From Actinomycetes bacterium (GTDB lineage: Bacteria; Actinomycetota; Acidimicrobiia; Acidimicrobiales; SZUA-35): a stretch of 64,000 nucleotides of DNA. The stretch lies in the NCBI GenBank assembly GCA_024280015.1, contig JAJRQY010000133.1, positions 57,968 through 121,967 on the forward strand. Direction: 5' to 3'. Below the pieces are notes generated by a model. That model saw only the letters and a program-made list of their open reading frames with translations, searched no databases and was not told where the DNA came from. Position numbers and translations under genes: made by a program. This document shows positions 34,359 through 43,557 of the stretch, piece after piece; the stretch's first letter is position 1; each line of letters begins with the position of its first letter.

Positions 34359-34691
34359 ATGTCAGATGCGGATGCGGTATCAAAGCTGAGTGAAGACTGG
34401 CCAGCCCGAGCGGCAGAGACTGTTGTCGGCTATGTGGACACGGTCCGCAAGGCCACTACGGGTAAGGCTTTGTTGGCCTCCCGTTTCCTGGTCTATGGCC
34501 TCGTTCTCCTCCTCTTTGCGCCAATACTGCTCGTACTGCTCTTGATCTTGCTTGTCCGCGGACTCACCTCTGCCTTTGCTTGGGCCCCCTTCTTTAGCTT
34601 TGAATCAGGTGAGGTTTGGCCGGCGTACATGCTGCTGGGCTTCATCTTCTTCGTCGTTGGTGCCTTCCTCTGGCGCAAAAAGGGTCGCTGA
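34359..34691 (+). CDS. hypothetical membrane protein
   Basis: 110 residues. Two hydrophobic segments (FLVYGLVLLLFAPILLVLLLILLV, residues 47-70, and YMLLGFIFFVVGAFLW near residue 90) lie between short polar ends. The N-terminal helix DWPARAAETVVGYVDTVRKATTGKAL resembles small actinobacterial membrane proteins found near trxB, related to the phage-holin superfamily. Function unknown. It lies between the anti-sigma and trxB genes on the same strand. Confidence 0.65.
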   Translation: MSDADAVSKLSEDWPARAAETVVGYVDTVRKATTGKALLASRFLVYGLVLLLFAPILLVLLLILLVRGLTSAFAWAPFFSFESGEVWPAYMLLGFIFFVVGAFLWRKKGR

Positions 34692-34795
34692 GCGACTGCG
34701 TGATCATCGACACAGACAGATCGGGAACACGTCTGGCATGTTTGTGGTTCTAGGTGGGCAGATAGCAACCGAACTCTTACAGAGGATTAACTTCC

Positions 34796-35779
34796 GTGAC
34801 CACGAATTCTGATTCCAAGCCCATTGTTGACGTCCTGATTCTTGGCAGCGGGCCCGCAGGGCTGACCGCCGCCATCTATGCAGCTCGGGCCAGTCTTGCT
34901 CCACTTGTGCTCGAAGGCGAGCCATCCTCAACCGGTGATCAGCCCGGAGGGCAGCTCATGCTGACAACCGAGGTCGAGAACTACCCGGGTTTCCCCGATG
35001 GCGGCATTACGGGACCGGACCTGATGATGAAGTTCCGTGAACAGGCGGCAGGTTTCGGTGCCGATCTGCGGGGTGAGAAGGCCAGCCGAGTCGACTTCTC
35101 CGCACGCCCATTCAAGGTGTGGGTAGGCGACCCAGATACTCCTGAACCCACTTATCTCGCACAAACTATCATTATTTCTACTGGTGCCACCGCCATGATG
35201 CTGAACCTCGAAAACGAGACTCGCCTCATGGGTCACGGTGTCTCGGCTTGTGCCACCTGCGACGGCTTCTTCTTCCGCGACCAAGACATTGCTGTGGTCG
35301 GTGGTGGTGATACCGCTATGGAAGAGGCGACATTCCTGACAAAGTTTGCCAAGACCGTGACGGTCATTCATCGGCGTGACGAACTACGAGCCTCCAAGAT
35401 CATGCAAGATCGGGCCATGGCCAACGAGAAGATCAAGTTCCTCTGGGACAGCCAGGTCGAGGACGTACTCGGAGAAAACGCCGTTGAGAAGCTGGTAGTG
35501 CGGAACGTAAAGACCGATGAAGTCTCTGAACTCCCGGTAACTGGTCTCTTCGTCGCCATTGGCCACAAGCCTGCAACCTCACTCTTCTCTGATCAGCTCG
35601 AAACCAACGCCGTTGGCTATCTGGTTACCGAAGGCAAAAGCAGTCGAACCAACGTTCCCGGCGTGTTCGCCTGCGGCGATGTGCAAGATGACACCTATCG
35701 ACAGGCCATCACGGCCGCTGGTTCCGGCTGCACCGCCGCGATCGACGCCGAACGGTGGCTCGAATCCGAAGTTCACTAG
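34796..35779 (+). CDS. trxB: thioredoxin reductase
   Basis: 327 residues starting at GTG after AGAGGA. The FAD motif [15 protein letters not shown] opens the protein. The redox-active CATC appears in [11 protein letters not shown] (near residue 145). The NADPH motif is [14 protein letters not shown], and the FAD-closing segment is [11 protein letters not shown]. It reduces thioredoxin with NADPH in the cytoplasm. It is followed 90 bases later by trxA, as in other actinobacterial origin regions. Confidence 0.97.
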   Translation: MTTNSDSKPIVDVLILGSGPAGLTAAIYAARASLAPLVLEGEPSSTGDQPGGQLMLTTEVENYPGFPDGGITGPDLMMKFREQAAGFGADLRGEKASRVDFSARPFKVWVGDPDTPEPTYLAQTIIISTGATAMMLNLENETRLMGHGVSACATCDGFFFRDQDIAVVGGGDTAMEEATFLTKFAKTVTVIHRRDELRASKIMQDRAMANEKIKFLWDSQVEDVLGENAVEKLVVRNVKTDEVSELPVTGLFVAIGHKPATSLFSDQLETNAVGYLVTEGKSSRTNVPGVFACGDVQDDTYRQAITAAGSGCTAAIDAERWLESEVH

Positions 35780-35869
35780 ATCACTATCGACAAACTATTC
35801 CTTCTGGGGAATAGCAAGCCGTCGATCCGGTGTTGTCAATCTCGAAGAATGTATGGAGGCCTAAGCCAA

Positions 35870-36190
35870 ATGTCAGAAAACATCATCACCCTTACCGAGG
35901 CGACCTTCGATGAGGTCGTGAATGGAAACGCCGCACCAGTCGTTGTCGACTTCTGGGCCGAATGGTGCGGACCATGCAAGATGATCGCCCCGATCCTGGA
36001 CGAGATTGCTACCGAACAAGGTGACGCAGTGGTGATCACCAAGCTGAACGTGGATGAGAATCCAAGTATCGCACAGAGGTTTGGTGTCATGAGCATCCCA
36101 ACGATTCTCGTCTTCCGAGACGGTGAGTTGGACAAGAAGATCGTCGGAGCCAAAGGCAAGTCACAAATGGTGGAGGAAATGGGCCTCTAA
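35870..36190 (+). CDS. trxA: thioredoxin
   Basis: 106 residues from the ATG at 35870 (MSENIITLTEATFDEVV). The active site is DFWAEWCGPCKMIAP (cysteines near 33 and 36), and the cis-proline loop is MSIPTILVF. Both cysteines are ordinary TGC codons, unlike the exported paralogue at 2717-3316. It acts as a cytoplasmic dithiol reductant with TrxB. A strong intrinsic terminator follows. Confidence 0.97.
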   Translation: MSENIITLTEATFDEVVNGNAAPVVVDFWAEWCGPCKMIAPILDEIATEQGDAVVITKLNVDENPSIAQRFGVMSIPTILVFRDGELDKKIVGAKGKSQMVEEMGL

Positions 36191-36216
36191 CCCGTCACTA
36201 CCCCCTTTCCGAAGCG

Positions 36217-36255
36217 GAAGCCGAGACCTTTCGAGGTTTCGGCTTCTCTCGTTTT
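36217..36255 (+). terminator. intrinsic terminator after trxA
   Basis: A 13-bp stem (GAAGCCGAGACCT with AGGTTTCGGCTTC, one G-U) with a TTCG tetraloop is followed by TCTCGTTTT. It is 26 bases past the trxA stop and is the clearest Rho-independent terminator in the window. Confidence 0.85.
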
Positions 36256-36369
36256 CGGGCCAGCCGTTTGATGCCTTCGATTCATCGATCTCTACTGGAC
36301 CCTCATACTTCCGAGTAGAACGGCCCTCAATACCGAAGTCTGGATTGAGAGTTCATACAACACACAGCT

Positions 36370-36378
36370 TTATCCACA
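36370..36378 (+). promoter_or_regulatory. perfect DnaA box between trxA and parB
   Basis: TTATCCACA matches the DnaA consensus exactly, in the convergent gap between trxA and parB, about 8 kb from dnaA. An imperfect inverted box (GTGTGGAAA) follows directly. Confidence 0.6.
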
Positions 36379-36435
36379 GAGTGTGGAAATCGAATCGCTG
36401 CAACCCTGACTCCGGAGTTGAGCCTGACTAAGCGG

Positions 36436-37344
36436 TCAATCGGTGACTGGTCGCCCTTCCATTATCACTCGGAAGATGCGTTCCAGATCAGACAGATCAG
36501 CAAAGTCGACCATCATTCGACCCTTACCCTTGCCGGATGTGACCTTCACGCGCGTGTCCAGGTGAGTGGCCAGAATAGATTCCAACTCAAGAATACCGGC
36601 GGGCTTCGTTTCACCAATTGATGAGGTGTCCGACGAATCGCCCTCACCTGCATCCGCATCCGCATCCTCAGCATCGGCCAAATGGGCTCGTACAAGCTGC
36701 TCGACTTGGCGGACGTTCAGACTGTCCGCTGTCACCTTTGCAGCCATAGATTCTTGGAATCCTCGATCCGGGCTGCCCAGAAGCGCTCGGGCATGACCGG
36801 CCGAAAGCTGGCCGTTGGCAACCATGGCTTGAACTGAGCCCGGTAGCTGAAAAAGTCGAAGTGTGTTTGCAACCGCGGAGCGACTCTTACCAACGCGAGT
36901 GGCCACTTGTTCTTGGGTGAGCCCAAACTCTTCGATCAAACGCTGGTAGGCCGAAGCCTCTTCCATTGCATGAAGGTCTTCTCGGTGCAGGTTCTCAACA
37001 ATGGCATGTTCAAGCGATCGTCGATCGTCGACCTCACGGATGACTGCAGGCACCGTTGGCAATCCGGCTCGACGGGCGGCTCGCCAACGCCGCTCCCCCG
37101 CGATCAACGCATACTGGTTTGGCGCCGTTCGACGAACCAGGATCGGTTGAAGTACACCAACCTCGCGGATTGAGTCCGTTAGAGAAACCAAGGCTTCTTC
37201 ATCAAAGCGTGTTCTTGGTTGGAACTCGTTGGCCGAGATGGCACTGACCGGGATTTCCAACATGCCTTCGCTGGCATCGGACGAGCCGACATCCTTGGGG
37301 ATCAGCGAGTCGAGTCCCTTACCTAATCCACTACGTCGGTTCAC
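36436..37344 (-). CDS. parB: chromosome-partitioning protein ParB
   Basis: 302 residues from the GTG at 37344 (VNRRSGLGKGLDSLIP), which overlaps the end of parA. The ParB/Srx N-terminal domain shows EIPVSAISANEFQPRTRFDEEAL, QPILVRRTAPNQYALIAGERRWRAARRAG and the arginine patch ENLHREDLHAMEEA. The HTH covers FGLTQEQVATRVGKSRSAVANTLRLFQL, and a dimerisation domain ends the protein. It is a CTP-dependent clamp that loads at parS; two sites lie at 38463 and 40043. Confidence 0.96.
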   Translation of the reverse strand: MNRRSGLGKGLDSLIPKDVGSSDASEGMLEIPVSAISANEFQPRTRFDEEALVSLTDSIREVGVLQPILVRRTAPNQYALIAGERRWRAARRAGLPTVPAVIREVDDRRSLEHAIVENLHREDLHAMEEASAYQRLIEEFGLTQEQVATRVGKSRSAVANTLRLFQLPGSVQAMVANGQLSAGHARALLGSPDRGFQESMAAKVTADSLNVRQVEQLVRAHLADAEDADADAGEGDSSDTSSIGETKPAGILELESILATHLDTRVKVTSGKGKGRMMVDFADLSDLERIFRVIMEGRPVTD

Positions 37345-38371
37345 CGGCAAACTCCTTTGCAAGGTCTCGGTAGGCAAGAGAACCCCGAGAGGTTGGATCA
37401 AAGACCGTGATCGGTTGACCGAAACTTGGAGCCTCCGACAAGCGAACTGTCCGGGGGATCACAACTCGACAGACCGTCGAGCCAAAGTGCTCACGCACTT
37501 CCTGGGCAACCTGGGACGAGAGGTTCGTGCGAGCATCATACATCACCAGAACTATTGCTGATAGGCGCAGATCGGCGTTGAGGTTTCGCTGAACAAGATC
37601 CACGTTCCGGAGGAGCTGTCCCAGTCCTTCTAGCGCGTAATACTCGCACTGCACGGGAACCATTACTTCAGTCGCTGCCGCGAACGCATTAACAGTTAGG
37701 AGACCTAGCGAAGGTGGGCAATCAATCAGGACAAGGTCATAGTCATCGGCTACCGCAGCTAGTGCGTTCTTGAGTCGCAACTCTCGACTGAAGGCTGGTA
37801 CCAGTTCTATTTCCGCGCCGGCCAGATCAAGATTGGCAGGAGCGAGAAATAGATTTCGCACCGAGGCCGCTTCAATTGCTTCATCAATAGGAACATCATG
37901 GAGGAGCACGTCATACATAGACGATTCCAAGCTGCGGGGATTGATGCCCAAACCAGTGCTGGCGTTTCCTTGCGGGTCGAGGTCAACCACCAGAACTCGG
38001 TGTCCCAACTCAGCAGCAGCGGCACCAAGGTTGACGGTTGTCGTTGTCTTGCCAACACCTCCCTTCTGGTTAGCCACCGCCACCACTCGCGGACCAGGAC
38101 GCGATGGCGGCTTGGATTCCGTGCTGTGGAAGATGGTGTGGCTGGGGGCTGCTAGCGTATTCTCGGCTGGGGCCGTCACTTCATTTTCAGCCGGTGTAGC
38201 AGTCGAGTCTTCGGGCACGTTAGGCCGGGCTCCGGCAGCCAGGCTCACCTCTGGGTCCGGTGCTTGACTTGTGCTCAGTGGCGGATCAGATACTGGAAGG
38301 CCTCCGCTGGCCTTAGGCACCGCTTCCTCCCTGGGCGGGTCTTCCGCCTGGTGTGGCTCAAAGTTGGTCAT
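37331..38371 (-). CDS. parA: chromosome-partitioning ATPase ParA (Soj)
   Basis: 346 residues from the ATG at 38371, which has AGAGGAG about 8 bases upstream; a longer open frame upstream is rejected because it runs through a parS site. A 90-residue Pro/Glu/Ala-rich N-terminal extension precedes the deviant Walker A KGGVGKTTTTVNLGAA. DLDPQGNASTGLG, IDCPPSLGLLTVNAF and VPVQCEYYALEGLGQLL follow. It moves ParB-bound origins along the nucleoid by ATP-dependent DNA binding. parB follows with a 14-base overlap. Confidence 0.96.
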   Translation of the reverse strand: MTNFEPHQAEDPPREEAVPKASGGLPVSDPPLSTSQAPDPEVSLAAGARPNVPEDSTATPAENEVTAPAENTLAAPSHTIFHSTESKPPSRPGPRVVAVANQKGGVGKTTTTVNLGAAAAELGHRVLVVDLDPQGNASTGLGINPRSLESSMYDVLLHDVPIDEAIEAASVRNLFLAPANLDLAGAEIELVPAFSRELRLKNALAAVADDYDLVLIDCPPSLGLLTVNAFAAATEVMVPVQCEYYALEGLGQLLRNVDLVQRNLNADLRLSAIVLVMYDARTNLSSQVAQEVREHFGSTVCRVVIPRTVRLSEAPSFGQPITVFDPTSRGSLAYRDLAKEFAGEPT

Positions 38372-39592
38372 GTACTCTCCTCTTGGAGCGACGGAAGATC
38401 CCTCGGGGAACGGACGGATCAGCAGAAAGGGGCAGTGATCGGCGGGGTAGCGGCACGCCGAGTGTTTCACGTGGAACAAGACGATGCTGCTCGTAGCCCT
38501 AGACCTTAGCCACCCACCGCCCGCCAACCACGACATTTGGGAGCATTGTTTCATTCTTCCACTCGTTCGGCGCTTCGCTGCTAGTTGGGTTCGGCGACAA
38601 CGGGGCAACTTCGCTTGAATCGCCAGGGGCTTGGGTTCCGGGGTCGGCAAGGGAAAACGGCAAAGCGGTCGCCCTACTGGGTGGCGGTGGCGTCCTCGGG
38701 CTACGAGACCTTTTCGTCCCTCTCCCGTTGAGGAAGACGACAGGAAGCCGACAGGAACATGACTGCGCTAACTTCCCAATGACCCAATCACCTTGTTGTC
38801 CACCTAGACACCCCCAGGGAACTTACTACCAAGCAGCAATCTCCAACCGGGCCCTGATGATGCGCTCAAGTCCTGTCCTCGTCCTAGCCAACCTCGGTCT
38901 GCAAACAACCATGAAAATCTCCAACAAGCAAGTCCCCCAACACGCGCATGGCTTGGGAATGCAGATAACCAGGCTGTCGTCGCTGATCATGAAGCGCGCG
39001 ACAACCTTCACACGGTTGAAGACTACAAGGCCCCCGCTGATCAAGAGCGCCATAGAGCAGCCGACTCCGGACACGACGATCCAATGCCGCCCGGTTCTTT
39101 CCGAAGCGCACTGGTACGTTCGTGTGGCCTCGAACGGGCGCCTAACTCTGCTTCAAGCTCGGTTCTTCTTCATTCAGCCCGCGAGTGATATCAACCACGC
39201 CTTGCCGGCCACAAGCAACCGCTGCAACCACCCTCGGCAGGGCGGCCAGTTGCGGGCTCCAGGGCCGGACTACCGCCGTCGTCAGCCTGGTCAAGTTGGC
39301 CGCACTCCCCGGGCGGCACCATCGCCATGCGCCATTGACATTGGTCTCTGACAACACCGGATAGCGGGCGGTGAGAATTGAGTCTCAATACCGACTCGTG
39401 CCTCGCCTGGCTAGTCGTCGATCGTGGGATGCAGGCGACGGACTCCGGGAGTAGCAGCTCAGAGTGGTCCTTGGGAAGCATCGAGCCGCAATTACATGTC
39501 CGTCGACGGCTAGCGAGAAGTGGCCAACACTCCAGGATTGTCGATCAATCTGGTTCTAATGAATTGGATAGGTTTCGCCGATAGTAGAGATC
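38372..39592. other. 1.2 kb non-coding stretch between parA and an orphan lipoprotein gene
   Basis: No convincing gene is present on either strand. Open frames exist (38728-39351 plus; 38826-39074, 38884-39111 and 39191-39481 minus), but none has a recognisable domain, a good ribosome site or clean coding composition. The minus-strand fragments overlap in shifting frames, which could be a decayed gene. A parS site lies near the right-hand parA end. Confidence 0.5.
38463..38478. promoter_or_regulatory. parS: parS centromere site
   Basis: TGTTTCACGTGGAACA differs at one base from the consensus TGTTTCACGTGAAACA. It lies 92 bases upstream of the parA start. ParB should load here. Confidence 0.85.
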
Positions 39593-39952
39593 ATGGGAAA
39601 TCACTGTCTTGCCAGGCTCGTTATTGGAGTGGTTCTTGTTGGGTGCTCTGCCAAGCCGACTCCTTGGGAAGAGAGCATCGTTCACATCTCGATAGAGCGA
39701 ATTGAGGTCGAAGGTGAATCCTCTCTAATTCTGGTTGATCGTGCCATCGAAGAAATGTTGGACGATGGGAGTGAGAAAGTCTGTCTCGACAAGGGACGGG
39801 ACACAAAGGACAATTTCTACTACTTCGAGAGGATCTTTGGTTCCGAAGAAGTCGTCGATGTCCAAGCTTCGGATGGGCCTTGGCGACTGACACTAGCGCC
39901 CGCGGATGGGGGCCACCCAAGCGTCGCTTCAGGTTGCAGGATCTATCCGTAG
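39593..39952 (+). CDS. hypothetical lipoprotein, orphan insertion in the parA-rsmG interval
   Basis: 119 residues with a short lipoprotein signal (ARLVIGVVLVGC, lipidated Cys near residue 18). The mature part has VHISIERIEVEGESSLILVDRAIEEMLDDG and two cysteines (KVCLDK and ASGCRIY) that could pair. Base composition is more AT-rich than its neighbours, and parA and rsmG are normally adjacent, so it looks like a later arrival. No homologous family is recognised. Confidence 0.5.
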   Translation: MGNHCLARLVIGVVLVGCSAKPTPWEESIVHISIERIEVEGESSLILVDRAIEEMLDDGSEKVCLDKGRDTKDNFYYFERIFGSEEVVDVQASDGPWRLTLAPADGGHPSVASGCRIYP

Positions 39953-40042
39953 TGCACCAGTCTGGGAGCTGGCCCACACGTGCGCCTGATGTTCTTGCAG
40001 TATCCAGATGGATTGTCTCGGTGGTCCAGCACTTGGCCTTTT

Positions 40043-40058
40043 GTTTCACGTGAAACCC
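40043..40058. promoter_or_regulatory. parS: parS centromere site
   Basis: TGTTTCACGTGAAACC matches the parS consensus except for the last base. It is between the orphan lipoprotein gene and the 3' end of rsmG, 1.6 kb from the other parS. Confidence 0.85.
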
Positions 40059-40098
40059 TCCGGCCTTTTGTCAGCCGCCGCTCATTGGCCAGCAGTGC

Positions 40099-40770
40099 CT
40101 AGGCCGTCTCGTCACCTTCTTCAAGGACCGCAAGTGGCTGGCTTCTCTGCTTCTTGATCGACCGAGGAATGTGCGAGGGCACAGATCCGGTGCGGCGGAA
40201 GGCGACGACTGTTGCCCGGGAGGACGCCCTATCCTCACCGGCCCACTCCTGGGGGAACAGTTGCTCGAGACCGACCGCCTCCAACTGTAGGGCAGCCCAC
40301 GTACGACCTTCCGGCGGCTCACTGATCACCAAGACACCAGCGTCTCGCAGAAAGGCAACTGCCCCCTCCACCGTCGCTGATGGTGGGCCAAATCCTCGAC
40401 AAGTCACTACATCGAACGAGCCTCGCAGATCAATCTCGTGAGCCAGCTCCTCGGCCCGACCTCGGCGAACATCGACCCGGTCTTGCAAGTCCAGTTCGGT
40501 CACAGCCCAACTCAGGAACGCACACCGTTTCTCTGACGCATCAAGCAATATTCCGCTCAAGTGAGAATGTCGAACAAAGAGCGGTAGCCCGGGAACACCG
40601 CCACCAGATCCCAAATCAAGAAGCTGTTGAGCTTGCTGGGGGATTGGGGTGGCAAAAGCTCGAGCGTGCTCACTGTGGACGCGAAGCGGGCCCGGACCGA
40701 GAAAACCTGCGGTCCGAGCCCGTTCAAGAACGGAAGTAAGTTGTTCTTCGGATTCGCTACTACTCGTCAT
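40099..40770 (-). CDS. rsmG: 16S rRNA (guanine527-N7)-methyltransferase
   Basis: 223 residues from the ATG at 40770 (MTSSSESEEQLTSVLERART), which lies inside the jag stop region. The SAM-binding motif is QQLLDLGSGGGVPGLPLFV, and LLDASEKRCAFLSWAVTELDL and FDVVTCRGFGPPSATVEGAVAFL follow, as in GidB. It methylates G527 of 16S rRNA. Its open frame extends upstream but only as a jag shadow. Confidence 0.93.
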   Translation of the reverse strand: MTSSSESEEQLTSVLERARTAGFLGPGPLRVHSEHARAFATPIPQQAQQLLDLGSGGGVPGLPLFVRHSHLSGILLDASEKRCAFLSWAVTELDLQDRVDVRRGRAEELAHEIDLRGSFDVVTCRGFGPPSATVEGAVAFLRDAGVLVISEPPEGRTWAALQLEAVGLEQLFPQEWAGEDRASSRATVVAFRRTGSVPSHIPRSIKKQRSQPLAVLEEGDETA

Positions 40771-41773
40771 CCTCAGAAGCATCGCTGCTGTCGTCCTCAG
40801 ACGCAACCACATCGGCCTCATCAGGAACAACAACCACTCGACGGCGAGGATCGGTCCCCGCAGATCGGGTGCTGACCCCGGCGTAGTCATTGAGTTCATC
40901 ATGAATGACCTTGCGGTCAGCCGACGACATCGGCTCAAGAACGACATCGACTGAGTCTTCGATCGCCTTTTCCGCTGCGTCACGGGCGAACGTTTCCAAC
41001 GAGGCCTTCCGTGCAACCCGGTAGCCACCGACATCGACCTTGATTCGAATCGACGACGGAACCGTCCGCTGGGCTGTCACCCGCGTGAGTTCTTGGATTG
41101 CATCCAGAGTCCGGGCCTTCGGACCAAGAAGCAAGCCGTGCTTGCCCTCGATGTGGGCCATGATCTCGTCGTTGGAGGTATCAATCTCCACCTCGGTGTC
41201 GATGCCGAAAGCTTCGGTCAACCCACTCAAGAACGTTTCGACACAGGCACTTACTTCTTCCATTGATGCATCTTCTTTCTTGGGGGAGTTAGACCTCTGG
41301 GATCGATTGCTCCGTTGGCGCTGGCCCTTTGAGCCACCGTTTTCTTGACCACGGCCCGAGCTCCGTCCACGGGAGTTGCGTCCGTCCGAGGAACCTTGGC
41401 TTCGAGATCGTCCTCCACCACCAGACTGCCGAGGCTTCGAGCCAGATGAATCGCTGGTTGACTCCTCGCTCTGATCACTGACCCCGGACCCGCCACCGGA
41501 CCCTTGGTTGGAACCGCGAGGCTTGTTGCTGCCTCCATCACTCTTGCCCCCTCGAGGTTTGCGGCGACGTCGTCCGCGGTCATCGTTGGTCTGAGTGTTT
41601 TGTGGAGCGATCCTGGCCCGTACGCGTGCTTGACCCCGGGTTCGACCGAAGAGACCTTGCCTAGGCTCCTCCAATACCTCAAACTCGGCGTCTGCCGTAT
41701 CGACTCCAAGCTTGTCTAGCGCAAGTTCCTTGGCCTCTTCGACCGACTTGGAAGTTGTTTCAACCCATTCCAT
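40760..41773 (-). CDS. jag: Jag/KhpB RNA-binding protein (Jag_N, KH, R3H)
   Basis: 337 residues. The Jag_N domain is at the start (MEWVETTSKSVEEAKELALDKLGVDTADAEFEVLEEPRQGLFGR). A long Gly/Ser/Arg/Asn-rich disordered linker covers residues 60-165. The KH-like segment (DEIMAHIEGKHGLLLGPKARTLDAIQELT) and the R3H segment (FARDAAEKAIEDSVDVVLEPMSSADRKVIHDELNDYAGVSTRSAGTDPRRRVVV) follow. The acidic tail SEDDSSDASEDDE is typical of actinobacterial forms. It binds RNA and is linked to cell-wall growth control. It lies between yidC and rsmG. Confidence 0.93.
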   Translation of the reverse strand: MEWVETTSKSVEEAKELALDKLGVDTADAEFEVLEEPRQGLFGRTRGQARVRARIAPQNTQTNDDRGRRRRKPRGGKSDGGSNKPRGSNQGSGGGSGVSDQSEESTSDSSGSKPRQSGGGGRSRSQGSSDGRNSRGRSSGRGQENGGSKGQRQRSNRSQRSNSPKKEDASMEEVSACVETFLSGLTEAFGIDTEVEIDTSNDEIMAHIEGKHGLLLGPKARTLDAIQELTRVTAQRTVPSSIRIKVDVGGYRVARKASLETFARDAAEKAIEDSVDVVLEPMSSADRKVIHDELNDYAGVSTRSAGTDPRRRVVVVPDEADVVASEDDSSDASEDDE

Positions 41774-41775
41774 AG

Positions 41776-42945
41776 CTACCTCTTCCGATTCTTCTTAGAA
41801 GCCTTTGGCGACGTGCCCTTCGGGGTAATCCGGCTGGACTTCGAAGGGTCTACCTTGGCTTTCTGATCACGTTTCTTCTGCCACGCTGCTTCTTTGTCGG
41901 CAGCAGTGGACTTCTTGGACTTTCTTGATCCATCATCCGCGTCGTCTTGTTTTGACTTGGATGAACTTTTCTTGGTACTTGACGACTTGTCCTTGTTGGA
42001 CTTGCTGTCAGAGTTCTTTGATCTGTCGTTGTTCTTGGACGACTTTGCTTCGTCGTCAGACTTCTCGGACTTCTTGTCCGATTCGGATTCCAGAGCCTTA
42101 TTTTTCAACTTGGCCTCGGCAATGATGTCGCTGGCGCCTTCTTTGCCGTAGATCTGGTGAGTGATATAGGCCTGCTGTCCAATACGGAAGACGTTTGAAG
42201 TGGCCCAATACAGCACCAAGCCGGCAGGGAAGATAAAGGACCAAATCCCCGTCATGAGCGGAAGAACCTTCAGGATCATCTGTTGCTGAGAGTTCACTGG
42301 GGTTGTGTCGTCATCGTCGCGACGGGCCGAGACCTGCTTCTGCTGATAGAAGCTGGTTGCTACCACAAAGAGAATCAGGATGATGTAAGGAATTGCAGTG
42401 ACGAAGTCATCCTTGAGGATGTCGAGTGTCTCGCCAGCCAGGTCGAACGGACCGAATTTCATTTCGGTGGCATGGTTCAGATCAATGTACATTGCTGAGT
42501 CTGTGGCTAAATAACGTGGGTTAAAGGTATGTGCAGCTTGGGGTGTGAGGCCAACGCTCTTGGCGGCTAGAGCACCAACATCGTAGAACGGTGCCTCGTC
42601 TGCTCGACGTGTCAAGCCTCGAAGGATCCGGAACAAGACCAGGAAGACCGGCATCTGAGCCAGCATTGGCAAACAACCACCGATCGGATTGATCCCGTTC
42701 TCCTGGTAGAGCTCCATCATTTCTGCGTTCAGGGCCTCCCGATCACCCTTGTGTTTCTTTTGGATCTTCTTTAACTCGGGCTGCACTTGCTGCATCTTGA
42801 TCGTTGACCGAGTGGCCTTCAAGGTGAGCGGCATCAACAAGACCATGACGGAGATGGTCAACATGATGATGGCCAGGCCATAGCTCCCACCTACAACGGG
42901 AAGCCCATAGAAGCCAGCAAGGACGCGGGCAATCAGTTCGAACAT
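41776..42945 (-). CDS. yidC: membrane protein insertase YidC/Oxa1
   Basis: 389 residues. Membrane segments begin with VGGSYGLAIIMLTISVMVLLMPLTL. The basic cytoplasmic loop KATRSTIKMQQVQPELKKIQKKHKGDREALNAEMMELYQENGINPIGGCLPMLAQMPVFLVLFRILR is highly diagnostic. The last 115 residues form a Lys/Ser/Asp-rich hydrophilic tail, expected to contact the ribosome. It inserts proteins into the cytoplasmic membrane. It overlaps yidD by 13 bases. Confidence 0.96.
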   Translation of the reverse strand: MFELIARVLAGFYGLPVVGGSYGLAIIMLTISVMVLLMPLTLKATRSTIKMQQVQPELKKIQKKHKGDREALNAEMMELYQENGINPIGGCLPMLAQMPVFLVLFRILRGLTRRADEAPFYDVGALAAKSVGLTPQAAHTFNPRYLATDSAMYIDLNHATEMKFGPFDLAGETLDILKDDFVTAIPYIILILFVVATSFYQQKQVSARRDDDDTTPVNSQQQMILKVLPLMTGIWSFIFPAGLVLYWATSNVFRIGQQAYITHQIYGKEGASDIIAEAKLKNKALESESDKKSEKSDDEAKSSKNNDRSKNSDSKSNKDKSSSTKKSSSKSKQDDADDGSRKSKKSTAADKEAAWQKKRDQKAKVDPSKSSRITPKGTSPKASKKNRKR

Positions 42946-43166
42946 TGTTTACTCTCCGGACCGGGAACAGGGTCGAAACCAAATGATCCAAACGGCTGAC
43001 AGCGGCCAAGCCGACGAATCGCCAGCCAAAGCCCACGACCAGTGCCGTGTTGTTCTATGGCTTCGACCGCATAGTGAGAACAGGTGGGAATGTAGCGGCA
43101 ACGCGGGGTGCGCGCCGGTGCCGTGCGCTGGTAGAGGCCAATGGCTGCAAGAATCAATCGACCCAT
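42933..43166 (-). CDS. yidD: membrane protein insertion efficiency factor YidD
   Basis: 77 residues, the usual size. LILAAIGLYQRTAPARTPRCRYIPTCSHYAVEAIEQHGTGRGLWLAIRRLGRCQPFG contains the conserved cysteines and the CRYxPTCSxYA signature. It assists YidC-dependent insertion at the inner face of the membrane. It sits between rnpA and yidC in the classical order. Confidence 0.95.
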   Translation of the reverse strand: MGRLILAAIGLYQRTAPARTPRCRYIPTCSHYAVEAIEQHGTGRGLWLAIRRLGRCQPFGSFGFDPVPGPESKQCSN

Positions 43167-43182
43167 AGTGAACGTCCTCTCA

Positions 43183-43557
43183 TCAGGTGACTTGCTGCGT
43201 CAGATCCGCTGGATTTAGGCGATCGAAGCAGCCTTGGAGCATCCCCACCACGTCTCGGTGAGGACTGGTCAACACGCTGCGGCCTGGCAGTAAGAGATAG
43301 AGACCAAAAGGCGGGGGAGTGTTGCCAACGGAAACGCTGCCGACAAACGCCGCCCGGAGCCGTCGTCTGGCGCGGTTGCGTTCGACGGCATTGCCGAATT
43401 TTCGGCTGATGGCAAAGGCAACCTGGTGGGTTTGAGGGCCAGGTTGCCCGCTCTCTACCGACCTGATGTAGCTCATGCGCAGCCCACCGCTGCGAACTCG
43501 CTGTGCGCGAGTGCGCAGGGCGGCAAATTCGGCGCGTCGGGTGACAGGAGAGATCAC
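43183..43557 (-). CDS. rnpA: ribonuclease P protein component
   Basis: 124 residues starting at a GTG (43557) that overlaps the rpmH stop by four bases. [54 protein letters not shown] holds the RNR motif of the family. It binds RNase P RNA and helps process tRNA 5' ends. Normal length. Confidence 0.95.
   Translation of the reverse strand: MISPVTRRAEFAALRTRAQRVRSGGLRMSYIRSVESGQPGPQTHQVAFAISRKFGNAVERNRARRRLRAAFVGSVSVGNTPPPFGLYLLLPGRSVLTSPHRDVVGMLQGCFDRLNPADLTQQVT

Noticed and set aside
35870..36190. Second thioredoxin (TrxA) as a selenoprotein
   Set aside because: Its WCGPC motif is encoded by ordinary Cys codons with no in-frame TGA.
38372..38650. Upstream extension of parA by 93 codons
   Set aside because: It would translate through a parS site, and the ATG at 38371 has a good ribosome site and family-like N-terminus.
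38728..39351. 207-residue plus-strand open frame between parA and the lipoprotein gene
   Set aside because: No recognisable domain, no good ribosome site, composition (Pro, Thr, Arg, Gln rich) like a chance frame; overlapped by equally long minus-strand frames.
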